Source of the DNA: Gluconacetobacter johannae
GTDB lineage: Bacteria > Pseudomonadota > Alphaproteobacteria > Acetobacterales > Acetobacteraceae
Direction of reading: 5' to 3'
NCBI RefSeq assembly: GCF_014174305.1
Contig: NZ_JABEQH010000012.1
Location: 1 to 64,000 of the forward strand
DNA length: 64,000 nucleotides
Below, piece by piece: positions 53,243-62,861 of the stretch (positions are counted from its first letter, which is position 1; each line of letters begins with the position of its first letter). The translations under genes were made by a program, and so were the position numbers. Below the pieces are notes generated by a model. It was not told where the DNA came from, searched no databases, and was given only the letters and a program-made list of their open reading frames with translations.

Positions 53243-53998
53243 TCAGGTGCCTGCTTTTTCCAGGCCCAGATAGGCCGGCAACACCACGTCGGGCGGGCCG
53301 TCCATGCGGATATGGCCCTGGTCCATCCACAGCACGCGCGTGCACCATGTCGCCAGGATATCGGGCTGGTGGGTCGAGATCACCAGGATCTCGGCCCCCG
53401 ACACCAGCCCCTCCAGCCGCGCCCTGGCCCGGCCCATGAAGGCGGCGTCGCCCGCCATGAACCATTCATCCATCAGCAGGATCTGCGGCCGGGTGGCCGT
53501 CGCCAGCCCGAAGGCCAGCCGCACCTGCATGCCCGAACTGTAGGTGCGGATCGGCAGGTCGAGGAACGCCCCCAGCTCGGCGAACGCCTGCACGTCGCGT
53601 TCCACCTGCGCGATGGCGTCGGCCGCCATGCCGGTGAACAGGCAGCGCAGGCGGATGTTCTCCCGCCCCGTCAGCTCGCCGATCATGCCCAGGTTGGTGT
53701 CCAGCAATGCCCCGACCCGCCCCCGGATGGTCACCCGCCCCTCCACCGGTTCGTAGATCCCGGCCAGCGCGCGCAGCAGCGTGGTCTTGCCCGCGCCGTT
53801 CCGGCCGATCAGCCCCAGCCGCTCGCCCGGACGCAGCGAGAAGGACACGCCGTTGAGCGCGCGCACCACCACGCGGTCGCGCGCGTCATGCTCCAGCCGG
53901 CCCGAGATCGCGCGGCCCAGCCGCTTCTTCAGGCTGCGCGCATTGCCGTGATAGAGGGGAAAGGCGATCCGCAGGTCGCGAACGTCGATTCCAGCCAT
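53243..53998 (-). CDS. Wzt/KpsT-like ABC transporter ATPase (polysaccharide export)
   Basis: This 251-residue ATPase has Walker A GRNGAGKTT, signature YSSGMQVRLAFG, and Walker B ILLMDEWF. RNIRLRCLFTG is typical of the polysaccharide/polyol-phosphate type. It lacks the C-terminal O-antigen-binding extension. It partners the permease four bases upstream. Confidence 0.92.
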   Translation of the reverse strand: MAGIDVRDLRIAFPLYHGNARSLKKRLGRAISGRLEHDARDRVVVRALNGVSFSLRPGERLGLIGRNGAGKTTLLRALAGIYEPVEGRVTIRGRVGALLDTNLGMIGELTGRENIRLRCLFTGMAADAIAQVERDVQAFAELGAFLDLPIRTYSSGMQVRLAFGLATATRPQILLMDEWFMAGDAAFMGRARARLEGLVSGAEILVISTHQPDILATWCTRVLWMDQGHIRMDGPPDVVLPAYLGLEKAGT

Positions 53999-54002
53999 CG
54001 TC

Positions 54003-54851
54003 TCAGACCCAGTATGCCAGCCGCGACCGCAGGCGCGAGAACAGAAGAAGCGTGACGACCCACAGCACCACGCTGTAGCCCCCCGCCGCGATCCAGACGG
54101 ACAGGCGCGGCACCTCGCCCATCACCGGCCCGCGCAGGATCTCGAACAGCGGGTAGAACGGGTTGAGCAGCATATACTGCCGCCCGGCGACGATCAGGCC
54201 CGGCTCCCACATGATCGGCGTGACGAAGAAGGCGATCTGCAGCAGGCTGCCGATGATGGGGGGGATATCGCGAAACCGCGTGCCCAGCACCCCCAGGGCC
54301 AGCGACAGCGCCAGGCTGTCGATCGCCCACAGCGCCAGGACCGGTATTTCCGCCAGCAGATGCGCGGGCATCAGGCGAAAGACCGCGAAGACGACGATGA
54401 TGACCGCCAGGTTGTGCAGCAGCACCAGGACATTGCGTACCACCGAACGGATGGCGTGCACCGTGAAGGGCAGACGCGCCGCCTGGATCAGCCCGGCGGC
54501 GCGGGTGAAGACCTGGCACCCGTCGCTGGTGATGCCGCTGACATAACCCCACAGGACCAGCGAGATCGACAGGAACGGCAGGTAGTGACGCAGCTCCATG
54601 TGAAACAGCGCGCCGTAGACCGAGCCGATGGCCGCCACCATCACCGCCGTCGACACCGTCAGCCACAGCGGCCCCAGGATCGACCCGCGATAGCGCAGCT
54701 TGATGTCCAGCCAGCCCAGCGTACAGCCCAGCCGCCACATGCGGCACCCCCCGGCGACGTCCGCCAGCGCGCGCCACAGGTGGCGCAGCCCGGTTTCGGG
54801 CGTCAGGTCCAGCACGGGCTCGGCCGCCAGGGTCCCGTCGATGTCCGCCAT
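54003..54851 (-). CDS. Wzm/KpsM-like ABC transporter permease
   Basis: This 282-residue ABC-2 type permease has six membrane segments and the motifs LRYRGSILGPLWLTVSTAVM and PIIGSLLQIAFFVTPIMWEPG. GAAGGAGCG stands before the ATG at 54851. It forms a cell-surface glycan exporter with the ATPase. Glycosyltransferase genes are not present nearby, which is unusual. Confidence 0.92.
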   Translation of the reverse strand: MADIDGTLAAEPVLDLTPETGLRHLWRALADVAGGCRMWRLGCTLGWLDIKLRYRGSILGPLWLTVSTAVMVAAIGSVYGALFHMELRHYLPFLSISLVLWGYVSGITSDGCQVFTRAAGLIQAARLPFTVHAIRSVVRNVLVLLHNLAVIIVVFAVFRLMPAHLLAEIPVLALWAIDSLALSLALGVLGTRFRDIPPIIGSLLQIAFFVTPIMWEPGLIVAGRQYMLLNPFYPLFEILRGPVMGEVPRLSVWIAAGGYSVVLWVVTLLLFSRLRSRLAYWV

Positions 54852-55027
54852 GATCGCTCCTTCACGCGCCGCCCCGGCCGGCATCGGGCGGCGCGCGGCG
54901 GCGGCAGGCAAACCAGCCTCTTAGGCAAGGCGTCCGGATGGCGCAAGGCGGCCCCCCGGCGCGCGCCCCTTCCCGCCGCGCGCCGTCTGGCCGAACATGC
55001 ATTTCCCTCGCAGCAACGGAGCGTCCG

Positions 55028-56125
55028 ATGCCCGATATCTTCACCCCCTTCACCCTGAAGGGCCGCACCCTGCGTAATCGCATCGCGGTGTCGCCGATGT
55101 GCCAGTACGTCGCCACCGACGGCGTGCCGGGCGACTGGCACGCCGTGCATTACGCAGGCCTGGCGCGCGGCGGCGCGGGGCTGGTGACGATCGAGGCCAC
55201 CGCCGTCTCGCCCGAGGGGCGGATCACGCCCGGTTGCGCCGGCCTGTGGAACGACGCGCAGGCCGACGCCTTCGCCGCCATCGCCCGGTCGATCGCGGAC
55301 GCGGGGGCCGTGCCCGGCATCCAGATCGGCCATGCCGGGCGCAAGGCCAGCGCCAACCGCCCGTGGGAGGGAGACGACCATATCGCCCCGGACGATCCGC
55401 GCGGATGGCCGACGATCGCCCCCTCGGCCGTCGCCTTCGGCGCCAACCTGCCGAAGGTCCCGCACGCCATGACCCAGGACGACATCGTGCGGGTCCGCGC
55501 GGATTTCGTGGCCGCCGCCCGCCGCGCCCGCGACGCCGGGTTCGGCTGGCTGATGCTGCATTTCGCCCACGGCTACCTGGCGCAGAATTTCCTGTCGCCC
55601 CATTCCAACCATCGCGCCGATTCCTACGGCGGCAGCTTCGACAACCGCGCCCGCTTCCTGCTGGAAACGCTGGCGGCGGTGCGCGAGGTCTGGCCCGAGG
55701 ACCGGCCGCTGAGCGCGCGGCTGGGCGTCATCGAATATGACGGACGCGACGACCAGACACTGGACGAGGCCATCGAACTGGTGCGCCGCTTCCGCACGGC
55801 CGGGCTGGATTTCATTGACGTCAGCATCGGCTTCTCGACCCCGGCCGCACATATTCCATGGGGGCCGGCCTTCCTGGCCCCCGTGGCGCGCCGCGTCCGC
55901 GCCGAAGGCGGCCTGCCGGCCAGCACCAGCTGGTATATCGACCGGCCCGACCAGGCCGACGCGCTGATCCGCGACGACGCGCTGGACCTGGTGACGCTGG
56001 GCCGGCCGCTGCTGGAAAACCCGCACTGGCCCTATGCGGCGGCCCGCACGCTGGGGCGGACGGACGCCGCCTGGACCCTGCCGGCCCCCTACGCGCACTG
56101 GCTGGCGCGCTATCGCCCCACCTGA
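55028..56125 (+). CDS. Old yellow enzyme (YqjM-like NADH:flavin oxidoreductase)
   Basis: This 365-residue FMN enzyme reduces activated alkenes. It has the YqjM-type cysteine in VSPMCQYVATDG, QIGHAGRKAS, HFAHGYLAQNFLSPHSN with the His pair, and TLGRPLLENPHW. The ATG at 55028 starts the family N-terminus. It is a single gene. Confidence 0.93.
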   Translation: MPDIFTPFTLKGRTLRNRIAVSPMCQYVATDGVPGDWHAVHYAGLARGGAGLVTIEATAVSPEGRITPGCAGLWNDAQADAFAAIARSIADAGAVPGIQIGHAGRKASANRPWEGDDHIAPDDPRGWPTIAPSAVAFGANLPKVPHAMTQDDIVRVRADFVAAARRARDAGFGWLMLHFAHGYLAQNFLSPHSNHRADSYGGSFDNRARFLLETLAAVREVWPEDRPLSARLGVIEYDGRDDQTLDEAIELVRRFRTAGLDFIDVSIGFSTPAAHIPWGPAFLAPVARRVRAEGGLPASTSWYIDRPDQADALIRDDALDLVTLGRPLLENPHWPYAAARTLGRTDAAWTLPAPYAHWLARYRPT

Positions 56126-56140
56126 AGGGCGTGCGCCGCC

Positions 56141-57271
56141 CTAGGCCGGTCCCTCATAGGTCAGGCGATAGATCGCCCCGGCCTCGTCGTCGCTCACCAG
56201 CACGCTGCCGTCGGCCAGCGGCTGCACGTCCGCCGGGCGGCCCCACGGGGTCTCGTCGTCCTGGAAGCCATCGACCAGCGGCGTATAGGACGCCACCGCC
56301 CCGTCCGGGCCGAACCGCACGGCCATGACCCGATAGCCCGACAGGCGGCTGCGGTTCCACGACCCGTGCTCGGCGATCAGCAGCCCGCCCTTGTAGGACG
56401 CGGGGAACCTGTCGCCCTCATAGAACCGCAACCCCAGGGCCGCGACATGCGCCCCCAGCTTCAGCACCGGCGGGGTGAAGTCCGAACAGGGATGCCCGCG
56501 CCCGAACACCGGGTCGGGCACATCCCCCTGATGGCAATAGGGATAGCCGAACGATTGCCCCACATGGTCCAGCCGGTTCAGCTCGTCGCCGGGCACGTCG
56601 TCGCCCAGCAGGTCGCGGCCGTTGTCGGTGAACCACAGCGCCCCGGTGCCGGGCTGCCAGGTGAACCCCACCGTGTTGCGGATGCCGAACGCCACGTCCT
56701 GCCGCCCGGTGCCGTCCGGGTTCATCCGCATCAGGCGGCCGAACTGATGTCCGATATCGCAGATGTTGCACGGCGCGCCGATCGGCACATACAGCTTGCC
56801 GTCGGGGCCGAAGGCGATGAATTTCCAGCCATGGTCCCCCACCCGCCAGGGCAGGTCGGCGACGATGGTCTGCGCCGCCGGCGGATTGTCCAGCCGGTCC
56901 TCGATGCCGCGCAGCACCACGATGCTGCGGGTGTTGGACACATACAGGTCGCCATCGCGGAACGCGACGCCCACCGGCATCGTCAGCCCCCGCGCCACCA
57001 CCCGCACCCTGTCGGCCCGGCCGTCGCCGTCGCTGTCGGTCAGGGCATAGACCACGCCGGCCGTCATCGACCCCACGAAGACGGTGCCCCGCGCGCCCAC
57101 TGCCATTTCCCGCGCCGAGGGCACCCGGTCGGTATAAAGCGCGATATGGAACCCCGGCGGCAGGCGCAGCCGGTCGATCGGCGGCGCGGCCCGCGCGGCG
57201 GTGGCCCCCGCCAGCAGCGCCAGCAAAAATCCCGCGCCCGCCCGGGTCCTGAATGACGGCATCCGCGACAT
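56141..57271 (-). CDS. Sorbosone dehydrogenase-type PQQ sugar dehydrogenase
   Basis: This 376-residue exported beta-propeller (signal peptide to about 29) has LRLPPGFHIALYTDRVPSAR, GDHGWKFIAFGPDGKLYVPIG, NTVGFTWQPGTGALWFTDNGRD and EHGSWNRS. The latter matches the soluble PQQ dehydrogenase/L-sorbosone dehydrogenase family common in acetic acid bacteria. CNICDIGHQFGR holds two cysteines. Periplasmic sugar oxidation is likely. Confidence 0.88.
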   Translation of the reverse strand: MSRMPSFRTRAGAGFLLALLAGATAARAAPPIDRLRLPPGFHIALYTDRVPSAREMAVGARGTVFVGSMTAGVVYALTDSDGDGRADRVRVVARGLTMPVGVAFRDGDLYVSNTRSIVVLRGIEDRLDNPPAAQTIVADLPWRVGDHGWKFIAFGPDGKLYVPIGAPCNICDIGHQFGRLMRMNPDGTGRQDVAFGIRNTVGFTWQPGTGALWFTDNGRDLLGDDVPGDELNRLDHVGQSFGYPYCHQGDVPDPVFGRGHPCSDFTPPVLKLGAHVAALGLRFYEGDRFPASYKGGLLIAEHGSWNRSRLSGYRVMAVRFGPDGAVASYTPLVDGFQDDETPWGRPADVQPLADGSVLVSDDEAGAIYRLTYEGPA

Positions 57272-57277
57272 CCGGGT

Positions 57278-57763
57278 CTATTCCATGGACTGGGTATTCA
57301 TGGCCAGCGCCCGCGCCAGGGCCTCGGCCCCCGCCGAGACGTCGGCCCAGGTGGTGTCGAAATCCTTGACATGCCCGAAATAGGGGTCGGCGATCCCCTG
57401 CCCCTGCCGGCCGGGAACGTGATCCAGCAGCAGCGACAGCCGCGCCGTCGCGTCGGGCGGGCGGCGGGTCCGCAGATGCGTCAGGTTGGTGTGGTCCAGC
57501 GCCACGATATGGCTGAAGGTCCGGAAATCCTCGGCCGTCACCATCCGGGCGCGATATCCGGCGATGTCGATCCCGTGCCGCCGGGCGACCTCCTGCGCCC
57601 TGCGGTCGGGGGGCTCGCCGGCATGCCAGTCGCCGGTGCCCGCCGATTCGACGGCGACATCCAGCCCGTGCCGGGCGGCGGCGGCGCGGAAGGCCGCCTC
57701 GGCCAGGGGCGAGCGGCAGATATTGCCCATGCAGACGAACAGGATGGCGGGGCGGCCGGACAT
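57278..57763 (-). CDS. Low-molecular-weight protein-tyrosine phosphatase
   Basis: This 161-residue enzyme has the P-loop C11-x5-R17-S in FVCMGNICRSPLAEA and the general acid D126 in IADPYFG. The ATG at 57763 starts the family N-terminus. A much longer frame upstream is a shadow. It precedes the sugar dehydrogenase by six bases, in the same direction. Confidence 0.93.
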   Translation of the reverse strand: MSGRPAILFVCMGNICRSPLAEAAFRAAAARHGLDVAVESAGTGDWHAGEPPDRRAQEVARRHGIDIAGYRARMVTAEDFRTFSHIVALDHTNLTHLRTRRPPDATARLSLLLDHVPGRQGQGIADPYFGHVKDFDTTWADVSAGAEALARALAMNTQSME

Positions 57764-57991
57764 GACGATTTCTTTCCCTCCGGAACGACGCGGTACGGCA
57801 GCGATGATGGCGGGAGACGGACAGGTCTGTCGAGCCGTCGCAAATTCACAAGACCATGCCGCCCGCCGATTTGCCGTGTGGTGCCCGGCGGGCAGGATCG
57901 TTACGATCCGCTCCGATTTCCGATCGCTGCCTTGCGTGTCCCCGACAAACGCCGCCGGCCGCACCCTCGTTGCATGGAGATGACGCCCACG

Positions 57992-58639
57992 ATGCCCGTC
58001 GTGATCGAAACCCGGACCGGCGCGGGCATCGCCGCGATCCTGCCCGACCTGGCGCGCCTGCGCGTCACGGTGTTTCGCGAATGGCCCTACCTCTACGACG
58101 GCGGCGACCCGGCGTACGAGGAACGCTATCTGGACGTCTATGTCCGCAGCCCGGCCGCCGCCATCGTCACCGCCGGCGACGGGGGGCGGATCGTCGGCGC
58201 GTCGTCCTGCCTGCCCCTGCGCGACGAGATGGCGTGCATCCGCGCGCCGTTCGCGGCACGGGGGCTCGATCTCGACCGCTTCTTCTATTTCGGCGAATCG
58301 GTCCTGCTGCCGGCCTGGCGGGGCCAGGGGCTGGGCGTGCGCTTCTTCGCCGAACGCGAACGCCATGCCCGCGCCGGCAGGGCGGACTTCGCGGTGTTCT
58401 GCGCCGTGCGCCGCCCCGACACCCACCCTGCCCGCCCGGCGGACGCGCCCTCGCTGCACGGGTTCTGGCGCCGCCGGGGCTTTCGCCCGCTGCCCGGCGT
58501 GTCCTGCGAACTGGACTGGCGCGAACCGGGCGATACGGCCGAACGCGCGCACACGCTGGATTTCTGGATCAAGCCCTTGCAGGACACACCGGTGCCACCC
58601 AGCCTGCTGCCCCCCGACCCGGAAGGATTCCCCTCATGA
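57992..58639 (+). CDS. GNAT-family acetyltransferase
   Basis: This 215-residue protein has FGESVLLPAWRGQGLGVRFF, the GNAT acetyl-CoA loop, and RRRGFRPLPG. In-frame ATGs also lie at 57974 and 57980. The stop overlaps the nitrilase start (ATGA). In other bacteria GNAT and nitrilase domains of this kind are fused, which suggests they act together. Confidence 0.85.
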   Translation: MPVVIETRTGAGIAAILPDLARLRVTVFREWPYLYDGGDPAYEERYLDVYVRSPAAAIVTAGDGGRIVGASSCLPLRDEMACIRAPFAARGLDLDRFFYFGESVLLPAWRGQGLGVRFFAERERHARAGRADFAVFCAVRRPDTHPARPADAPSLHGFWRRRGFRPLPGVSCELDWREPGDTAERAHTLDFWIKPLQDTPVPPSLLPPDPEGFPS

Positions 58640-59514
58640 CCCGCCCCCTGCGCCTGGGCGCGCTGGCCTGGCAGGTCGAGCGCATCGCCTCGCTCGACGC
58701 CTATGCCGCCCATCTCGACCGGCTGGTGGCCGAGGGCGCGGCCGGGGCCGACCTGCTGCTGATGCCCGAATACGCCTGCATGGAGGCCGCCGGCGCCCTG
58801 ACGACGCAGCCCGACCCGACGGCGGAGTTGCAGGCGTTCTGCCGCCACAGCGACGACGTGCTGGCCATCATGCGCGACGCCGCCCGCCGCCACGGCGTCT
58901 GGCTGATGCCCGGCACCCTGCCCCGGCCCGAAGCCGGCCGCATCCGCAACCGCGCGCCGCTGATCGCGCCCGATGGGCGCATCGCCTTCCAGGACAAGCA
59001 CGTCATGACCCGGTTCGAGACCGAATCCTGGGGCGTGCAGGCCGGCGATCCGCCCGGCGTCTTCGAAACCCCATGGGGGCGGATCGGGGCGGCGGTCTGC
59101 TACGATTCCGAATTTCCGGCCCTGACCCGCGCGCAGATCGAGGCCGGGGCCTGGCTGATCCTGGTGCCGACCTGCACCGACACCCCGCACGGCTTCAACC
59201 GCGTGCGGATCTCGGCCCGCGCGCGGGCGCTGGAAAACCAGTGCTTCGTCGCGGTGTCGCCCACCGTCGGCGCAGCGCCGTGGCTGGCGACGCTGGACGA
59301 CAACCACGGCGCGGCCGGCATCTACGGCCCGATGGATCGCGGCTTCGCCGCCGACGGCATCGTGGCCGAAGGCCCGAACGATACGGGGGGCTGGGTCTTC
59401 GCCACCCTCGACCCCACGACGCTGGAGGCGGTGCGCCAGGACGGGGCGGTCCGCAACTGCCGCGACTGGCCTCGCCATGTGCCCCCCGCCGCCCTCCACG
59501 GCTTTTCCGCCTGA
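58636..59514 (+). CDS. Carbon-nitrogen hydrolase (nitrilase superfamily)
   Basis: This 292-residue amidase has the triad E45 (MPEYACME), K121 (FQDKHVMTRFE) and C155 (AAVCYDSEFP). VSPTVGAAPW follows. The substrate is unknown. It is coupled to the upstream GNAT gene by a four-base overlap and followed by the SnoaL-like gene. Confidence 0.9.
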   Translation: MTRPLRLGALAWQVERIASLDAYAAHLDRLVAEGAAGADLLLMPEYACMEAAGALTTQPDPTAELQAFCRHSDDVLAIMRDAARRHGVWLMPGTLPRPEAGRIRNRAPLIAPDGRIAFQDKHVMTRFETESWGVQAGDPPGVFETPWGRIGAAVCYDSEFPALTRAQIEAGAWLILVPTCTDTPHGFNRVRISARARALENQCFVAVSPTVGAAPWLATLDDNHGAAGIYGPMDRGFAADGIVAEGPNDTGGWVFATLDPTTLEAVRQDGAVRNCRDWPRHVPPAALHGFSA

Positions 59515-59546
59515 TCCCCCTTTCCCCCCGACCCCACGAGGCCCCC

Positions 59547-59963
59547 ATGTCGATTGACGCCACCCGCGCCCTGATCGAAACCTATTACGCCACCTTCAAC
59601 GCCGGCGACCGCGACGCCTTCCTGGCCCTGCTGGACGACGAGGTGGCGCACGACATCAACCAGGGCGGGCGCGAGGTGGGGCGGGACCTGTTCCGCGCCT
59701 TCCTGGCCCGGATGGACCGCTGCTATCGCGAGACCATCACCGACGTGGTGGTGATGGTGAACGCCGACGGCACCCGCGCCGCCGCCGAATTCGTGGTGCA
59801 CGGCACCTACCTGGCCACCGACGACGGCCTGCCCCCGGCATCGGGCCAGACCTACGTGCTGCCGGCGGGCGCATTCTTCACCGTCCGCAACGGCAAGGTC
59901 GCGCGGATCTCCAATTTCTACAATCTGCCGGACTGGACACGGCAGGTGACCGGCGACGCCTGA
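59547..59963 (+). CDS. SnoaL-like/ketosteroid isomerase-related protein
   Basis: This 138-residue NTF2-fold protein has LIETYYATFNAGDRDAFLALL and GRDLFRAFLARMDRCYRE. The fold fits small-molecule isomerases or hydrolases. It closes the GNAT-nitrilase-SnoaL operon and is followed by a family A repeat. Confidence 0.85.
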   Translation: MSIDATRALIETYYATFNAGDRDAFLALLDDEVAHDINQGGREVGRDLFRAFLARMDRCYRETITDVVVMVNADGTRAAAEFVVHGTYLATDDGLPPASGQTYVLPAGAFFTVRNGKVARISNFYNLPDWTRQVTGDA

Positions 59964-59971
59964 TCGCGCAG

Positions 59972-60040
59972 GCAGGTCGGGCGCTGCCCGGACCCGGCAA
60001 GGGCCCCGGCCCTTGCATCCCGTTCGTTTCAAAGTCCTGA
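59972..60040. repeat. Family A palindromic repeat, copy 7
   Basis: GGTCGGGCGCTGCCCGGACC and GCAAGGGCCCCGGCCCTTGC hairpins are present. It has only the first half of the four-hairpin set, just after the SnoaL-like gene. Confidence 0.8.
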
Positions 60041-60148
60041 TGCCGTTCCTGGACCAGAATATGTCGTCTGGGCATAAGTATGGATCCGACACGCTCCCTA
60101 GGCTCGATCCTGCCTCGCAACGAGGTGCCGGCTGCACGGGAACATGAC

Positions 60149-61234
60149 ATGATGCGTTTCAGACCCGCCGAAGCCGCCGGACGCCCCTGCCTGCGGGTGG
60201 GCGTGATCCTGGCGGAAAATTTCACGCTCTCGGCCTTTTCGCTGTTCATCGACCATCTGCGCCTGGCCGCCGACAAGAACGACAACAGCCGCCCCATCCT
60301 GTGCCGCTGGCAGATCATGAGCAGCCGGCCCGATCCGGTACGCTCCAGTTGCGGGGTCGCGGTGGCGCGCAATTCCGATTTCTGCGACCCGACCGAATTC
60401 GACTACATCGCCGTCGTCGGCGGCCTGCTGCACGGCCGGCGGCAGGTGGACGACGCCACCATCCGCTACCTGCGCCGGGCGGCGGACGCCGGCGTGTCGC
60501 TGATCGGCATCTGCACCGGCGTCTTCGTGCTGTGCCGCGCCGGCGTGATGGCCGACCGCTCGTCCTGCGTCAGCTGGTATCACCGCCAGGATTTCGCCGA
60601 GGAATTTCCCGACCATCACGTGGTCAGCGACCATATGTTCCTCGTCGATGGCGACCGCATCACCTGTTCGGGCGGCGGCGGGGCCGCCGACCTGGCGCTG
60701 CATCTGATCGAACGGCACCTGGGCCGGCCGGTGGCCAAGAAGGCCAGCCACGTGCTGCTGCTGGACCGCCCCGCCCGCAGCAGCCGCGCGCCGTTGCAGC
60801 CCCATCCCCCGGTCATCGACGAAATCAGCCACATCGCCGACCCGCGCGTCCGCCGCGCGGTGCTGGAGATGGAGCAGAACATGGCCGAACCCGTCCCCAT
60901 CGCCGACCTCGCCGGCCGGCTGGGCATTTCATCGCGCCAGCTGGAACGGCTGTTTCATACGGTGCTGGGCGTCAAGCCCGCCAATTTCTACCGGCTGATC
61001 CGCCTGCGCTATGCCCGCGCGCTGCTGCAACAGGGCGAACTGTCGGTGACCGAGGTCGCGGTCGAGACCGGGTTTTCCGACTGCGCCCATTTCTCGCGCC
61101 AGTTCAAGTCGATGTTCGGCCACAGCCCCAGCGACCTGCGTACCAGCCGGGGCCGCCCGGCCGGAGGGGCCCCGATCCTGCTGCCCGAACGCCCCAGCGA
61201 ACGCGCGGGCGTGCGCCTGTTCGAGGAACGCTGA
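60149..61234 (+). CDS. GlxA-family AraC regulator
   Basis: This 361-residue protein has an N-terminal DJ-1/PfpI-like domain (FDYIAVVGGLL, GICTGVFVLCRAGVM) and a C-terminal AraC HTH (IADLAGRLGISSRQLERLF; VAVETGFSDCAHFSRQFKSMFG). GbdR and ArgR of Pseudomonas, which respond to betaine and arginine, are of this type. It lies four bases before purU. ATG 60149/60152 is chosen over ATG 60080. Confidence 0.88.
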   Translation: MMRFRPAEAAGRPCLRVGVILAENFTLSAFSLFIDHLRLAADKNDNSRPILCRWQIMSSRPDPVRSSCGVAVARNSDFCDPTEFDYIAVVGGLLHGRRQVDDATIRYLRRAADAGVSLIGICTGVFVLCRAGVMADRSSCVSWYHRQDFAEEFPDHHVVSDHMFLVDGDRITCSGGGGAADLALHLIERHLGRPVAKKASHVLLLDRPARSSRAPLQPHPPVIDEISHIADPRVRRAVLEMEQNMAEPVPIADLAGRLGISSRQLERLFHTVLGVKPANFYRLIRLRYARALLQQGELSVTEVAVETGFSDCAHFSRQFKSMFGHSPSDLRTSRGRPAGGAPILLPERPSERAGVRLFEER

Positions 61235-61237
61235 ACC

Positions 61238-62104
61238 ATGTCCGCACCCGGCAGGCTGGTCCTGATCGTCACCTGCGTCAGCCAGACCGGCATCGTCGCG
61301 GCCTATTCCCGCTATCTGTTCGAAATCGGCGGCAACATCCTGGAAATCAACCAGCACAACGACCTGGCCAGCGGCCGCTTCTTCATGCGGATCGCCTTCA
61401 GCCTGCCCGACGGCGACCACGACCCCGCCCGCCATCACACGGCCCTGTCGGCGCTGGCCGGGCAGTTCGACGCCGACTGGTCCCTGCGCGACCAGGCGAC
61501 GCGCCGCCGGGTGCTGATAATGGTCTCGCGCTTCGATCACTGCCTGGCCGACCTGCTCTACCGCTGGCGCATCGGCGAACTGGCGATGGAGCCGGTCGCC
61601 ATCGTCTCGAACCACCCGCGCGCGGCCAATGCCTCGGTGGACACGGGCGACATCCCCTTCCACCACCTGCCGATCACCCCGGCCACCAAACCCGCGCAGG
61701 AAGCGCGCCTGTGGTCGCTGATCCAGGACACAGGGGCCGAACTGGTGGTGCTGGCGCGCTACATGCAGGTCCTGTCCGACGAGATGTCGGCACGCCTGGC
61801 CGGGCGCTGCATCAACATCCACCATTCCTTCCTGCCCAGCTTCAAGGGCGCACGCCCCTACCACCAGGCCCACACCCGCGGGGTGAAGCTGATCGGCGCC
61901 ACGGCGCATTACGTCACCACCGACCTCGACGAAGGCCCCATCATCGAACAGGACGCCGAACGGATCAGCCATTCCGACACCGCCGAAGACCTGATCCGCA
62001 AAGGACGCGACGTCGAACGCCGCGTCCTGTCCCGCGCCGTCCATTACCACCTGGAAGACCGGGTCATCCGCAACGGCCTCAGGACCGTCGTCTTCCCCGA
62101 CTGA
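61238..62104 (+). CDS. purU: Formyltetrahydrofolate deformylase
   Basis: This 288-residue enzyme has an N-terminal ACT domain ([22 protein letters not shown]) and a formyltransferase-like domain with [29 protein letters not shown], and [13 protein letters not shown]. It releases formate and THF from 10-formyl-THF. Here it follows a GlxA regulator, a pairing known in betaine/one-carbon pathways. Confidence 0.94.
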   Translation: MSAPGRLVLIVTCVSQTGIVAAYSRYLFEIGGNILEINQHNDLASGRFFMRIAFSLPDGDHDPARHHTALSALAGQFDADWSLRDQATRRRVLIMVSRFDHCLADLLYRWRIGELAMEPVAIVSNHPRAANASVDTGDIPFHHLPITPATKPAQEARLWSLIQDTGAELVVLARYMQVLSDEMSARLAGRCINIHHSFLPSFKGARPYHQAHTRGVKLIGATAHYVTTDLDEGPIIEQDAERISHSDTAEDLIRKGRDVERRVLSRAVHYHLEDRVIRNGLRTVVFPD

Positions 62105-62128
62105 CATGCCTCAGGGCTTTACCAGCGA

Positions 62129-62542
62129 TCATGCCGTCCAGTCCTCGGTCTTCAGCTGGGCAATCTTCCCGAAACCCGCGTCATTGGTGACGAGCGTGGC
62201 GTTATGGTCCAGGGCATGGGCGGCAATCAGAAGATCGAGGGCGCCCACCACCTTACCAGAGGCCTCCAGCGAGGCGCGCAGGCTGCCGTATGCATCGGCC
62301 GTCGATGAGTCCCACGGCTCGACAGCCACGCGCTGAAGAAACTCGCTCACGATCCGGTGGAGGCGGGTCGCCTGCGGGCGCCTGGCGATGCCGAAACGCA
62401 ATTCGCCTTCCGTGATGACGGAGATGCACACGTTCGCCATGGGGGCATGAGACAGGCGCTCCAGGGCGCGGGGATGCCCCTTGAGAATGTGGCTGACGGT
62501 GTTCGTGTCGAGCATCCAGGACATTGCTAAGTCGGCGCTCAT
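62129..62542 (-). CDS. vapC: VapC-type PIN toxin
   Basis: This 137-residue PIN-domain RNase has the acidic residues D12 ([11 protein letters not shown]), E45 ([10 protein letters not shown]), D in [11 protein letters not shown] and a final TNDAGFG. The start overlaps the vapB stop by four bases. Targets are usually initiator tRNA or rRNA, not determinable here. Confidence 0.93.
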   Translation of the reverse strand: MSADLAMSWMLDTNTVSHILKGHPRALERLSHAPMANVCISVITEGELRFGIARRPQATRLHRIVSEFLQRVAVEPWDSSTADAYGSLRASLEASGKVVGALDLLIAAHALDHNATLVTNDAGFGKIAQLKTEDWTA

Positions 62543-62799
62543 TTCGCCCCGTCGGCGAACGGATCGCGATAGTCCTGGTCCTGGGCGCGTTCGGAAGTGT
62601 CGAGGAAGTCATCCGGCACGCCGCCTTGCTTGATGGCAGCAAGCAGGCCGTCCCAGTTCTCCGGTCGGCGCGACAGGATGACATCTCCGGTAGCCTCGTC
62701 CCGGCGAATGAAGACTTCCGTGCCTTCGAAGCGGAAGGCGGCCGGCAGGCGAACCGCCTGGCTGCGGCCATTATTGAAGATCTTTGCGACCTGGGTCAT
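62539..62799 (-). CDS. vapB: VapB-type antitoxin
   Basis: This 86-residue protein has an AbrB-fold N-terminus ([22 protein letters not shown]) and a toxin-binding C-terminus. GAGGGCGTG lies before the ATG at 62799. A longer frame upstream crosses the operator and is rejected. Confidence 0.92.
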   Translation of the reverse strand: MTQVAKIFNNGRSQAVRLPAAFRFEGTEVFIRRDEATGDVILSRRPENWDGLLAAIKQGGVPDDFLDTSERAQDQDYRDPFADGAK

Positions 62800-62820
62800 C
62801 ACGCCCTCTGCGATAGGTGA

Positions 62821-62861
62821 CATGGTATATATCACTATGGCATACGGCATGGTATATATCA
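62821..62861. promoter_or_regulatory. vapBC operator/promoter with 14-base direct repeats
   Basis: CATGGTATATATCA occurs at 62821-62834 and 62848-62861, 27 bases apart, just ahead of vapB. The repeats contain the A/T-rich core and are the likely site for VapBC autorepression. Confidence 0.65.
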
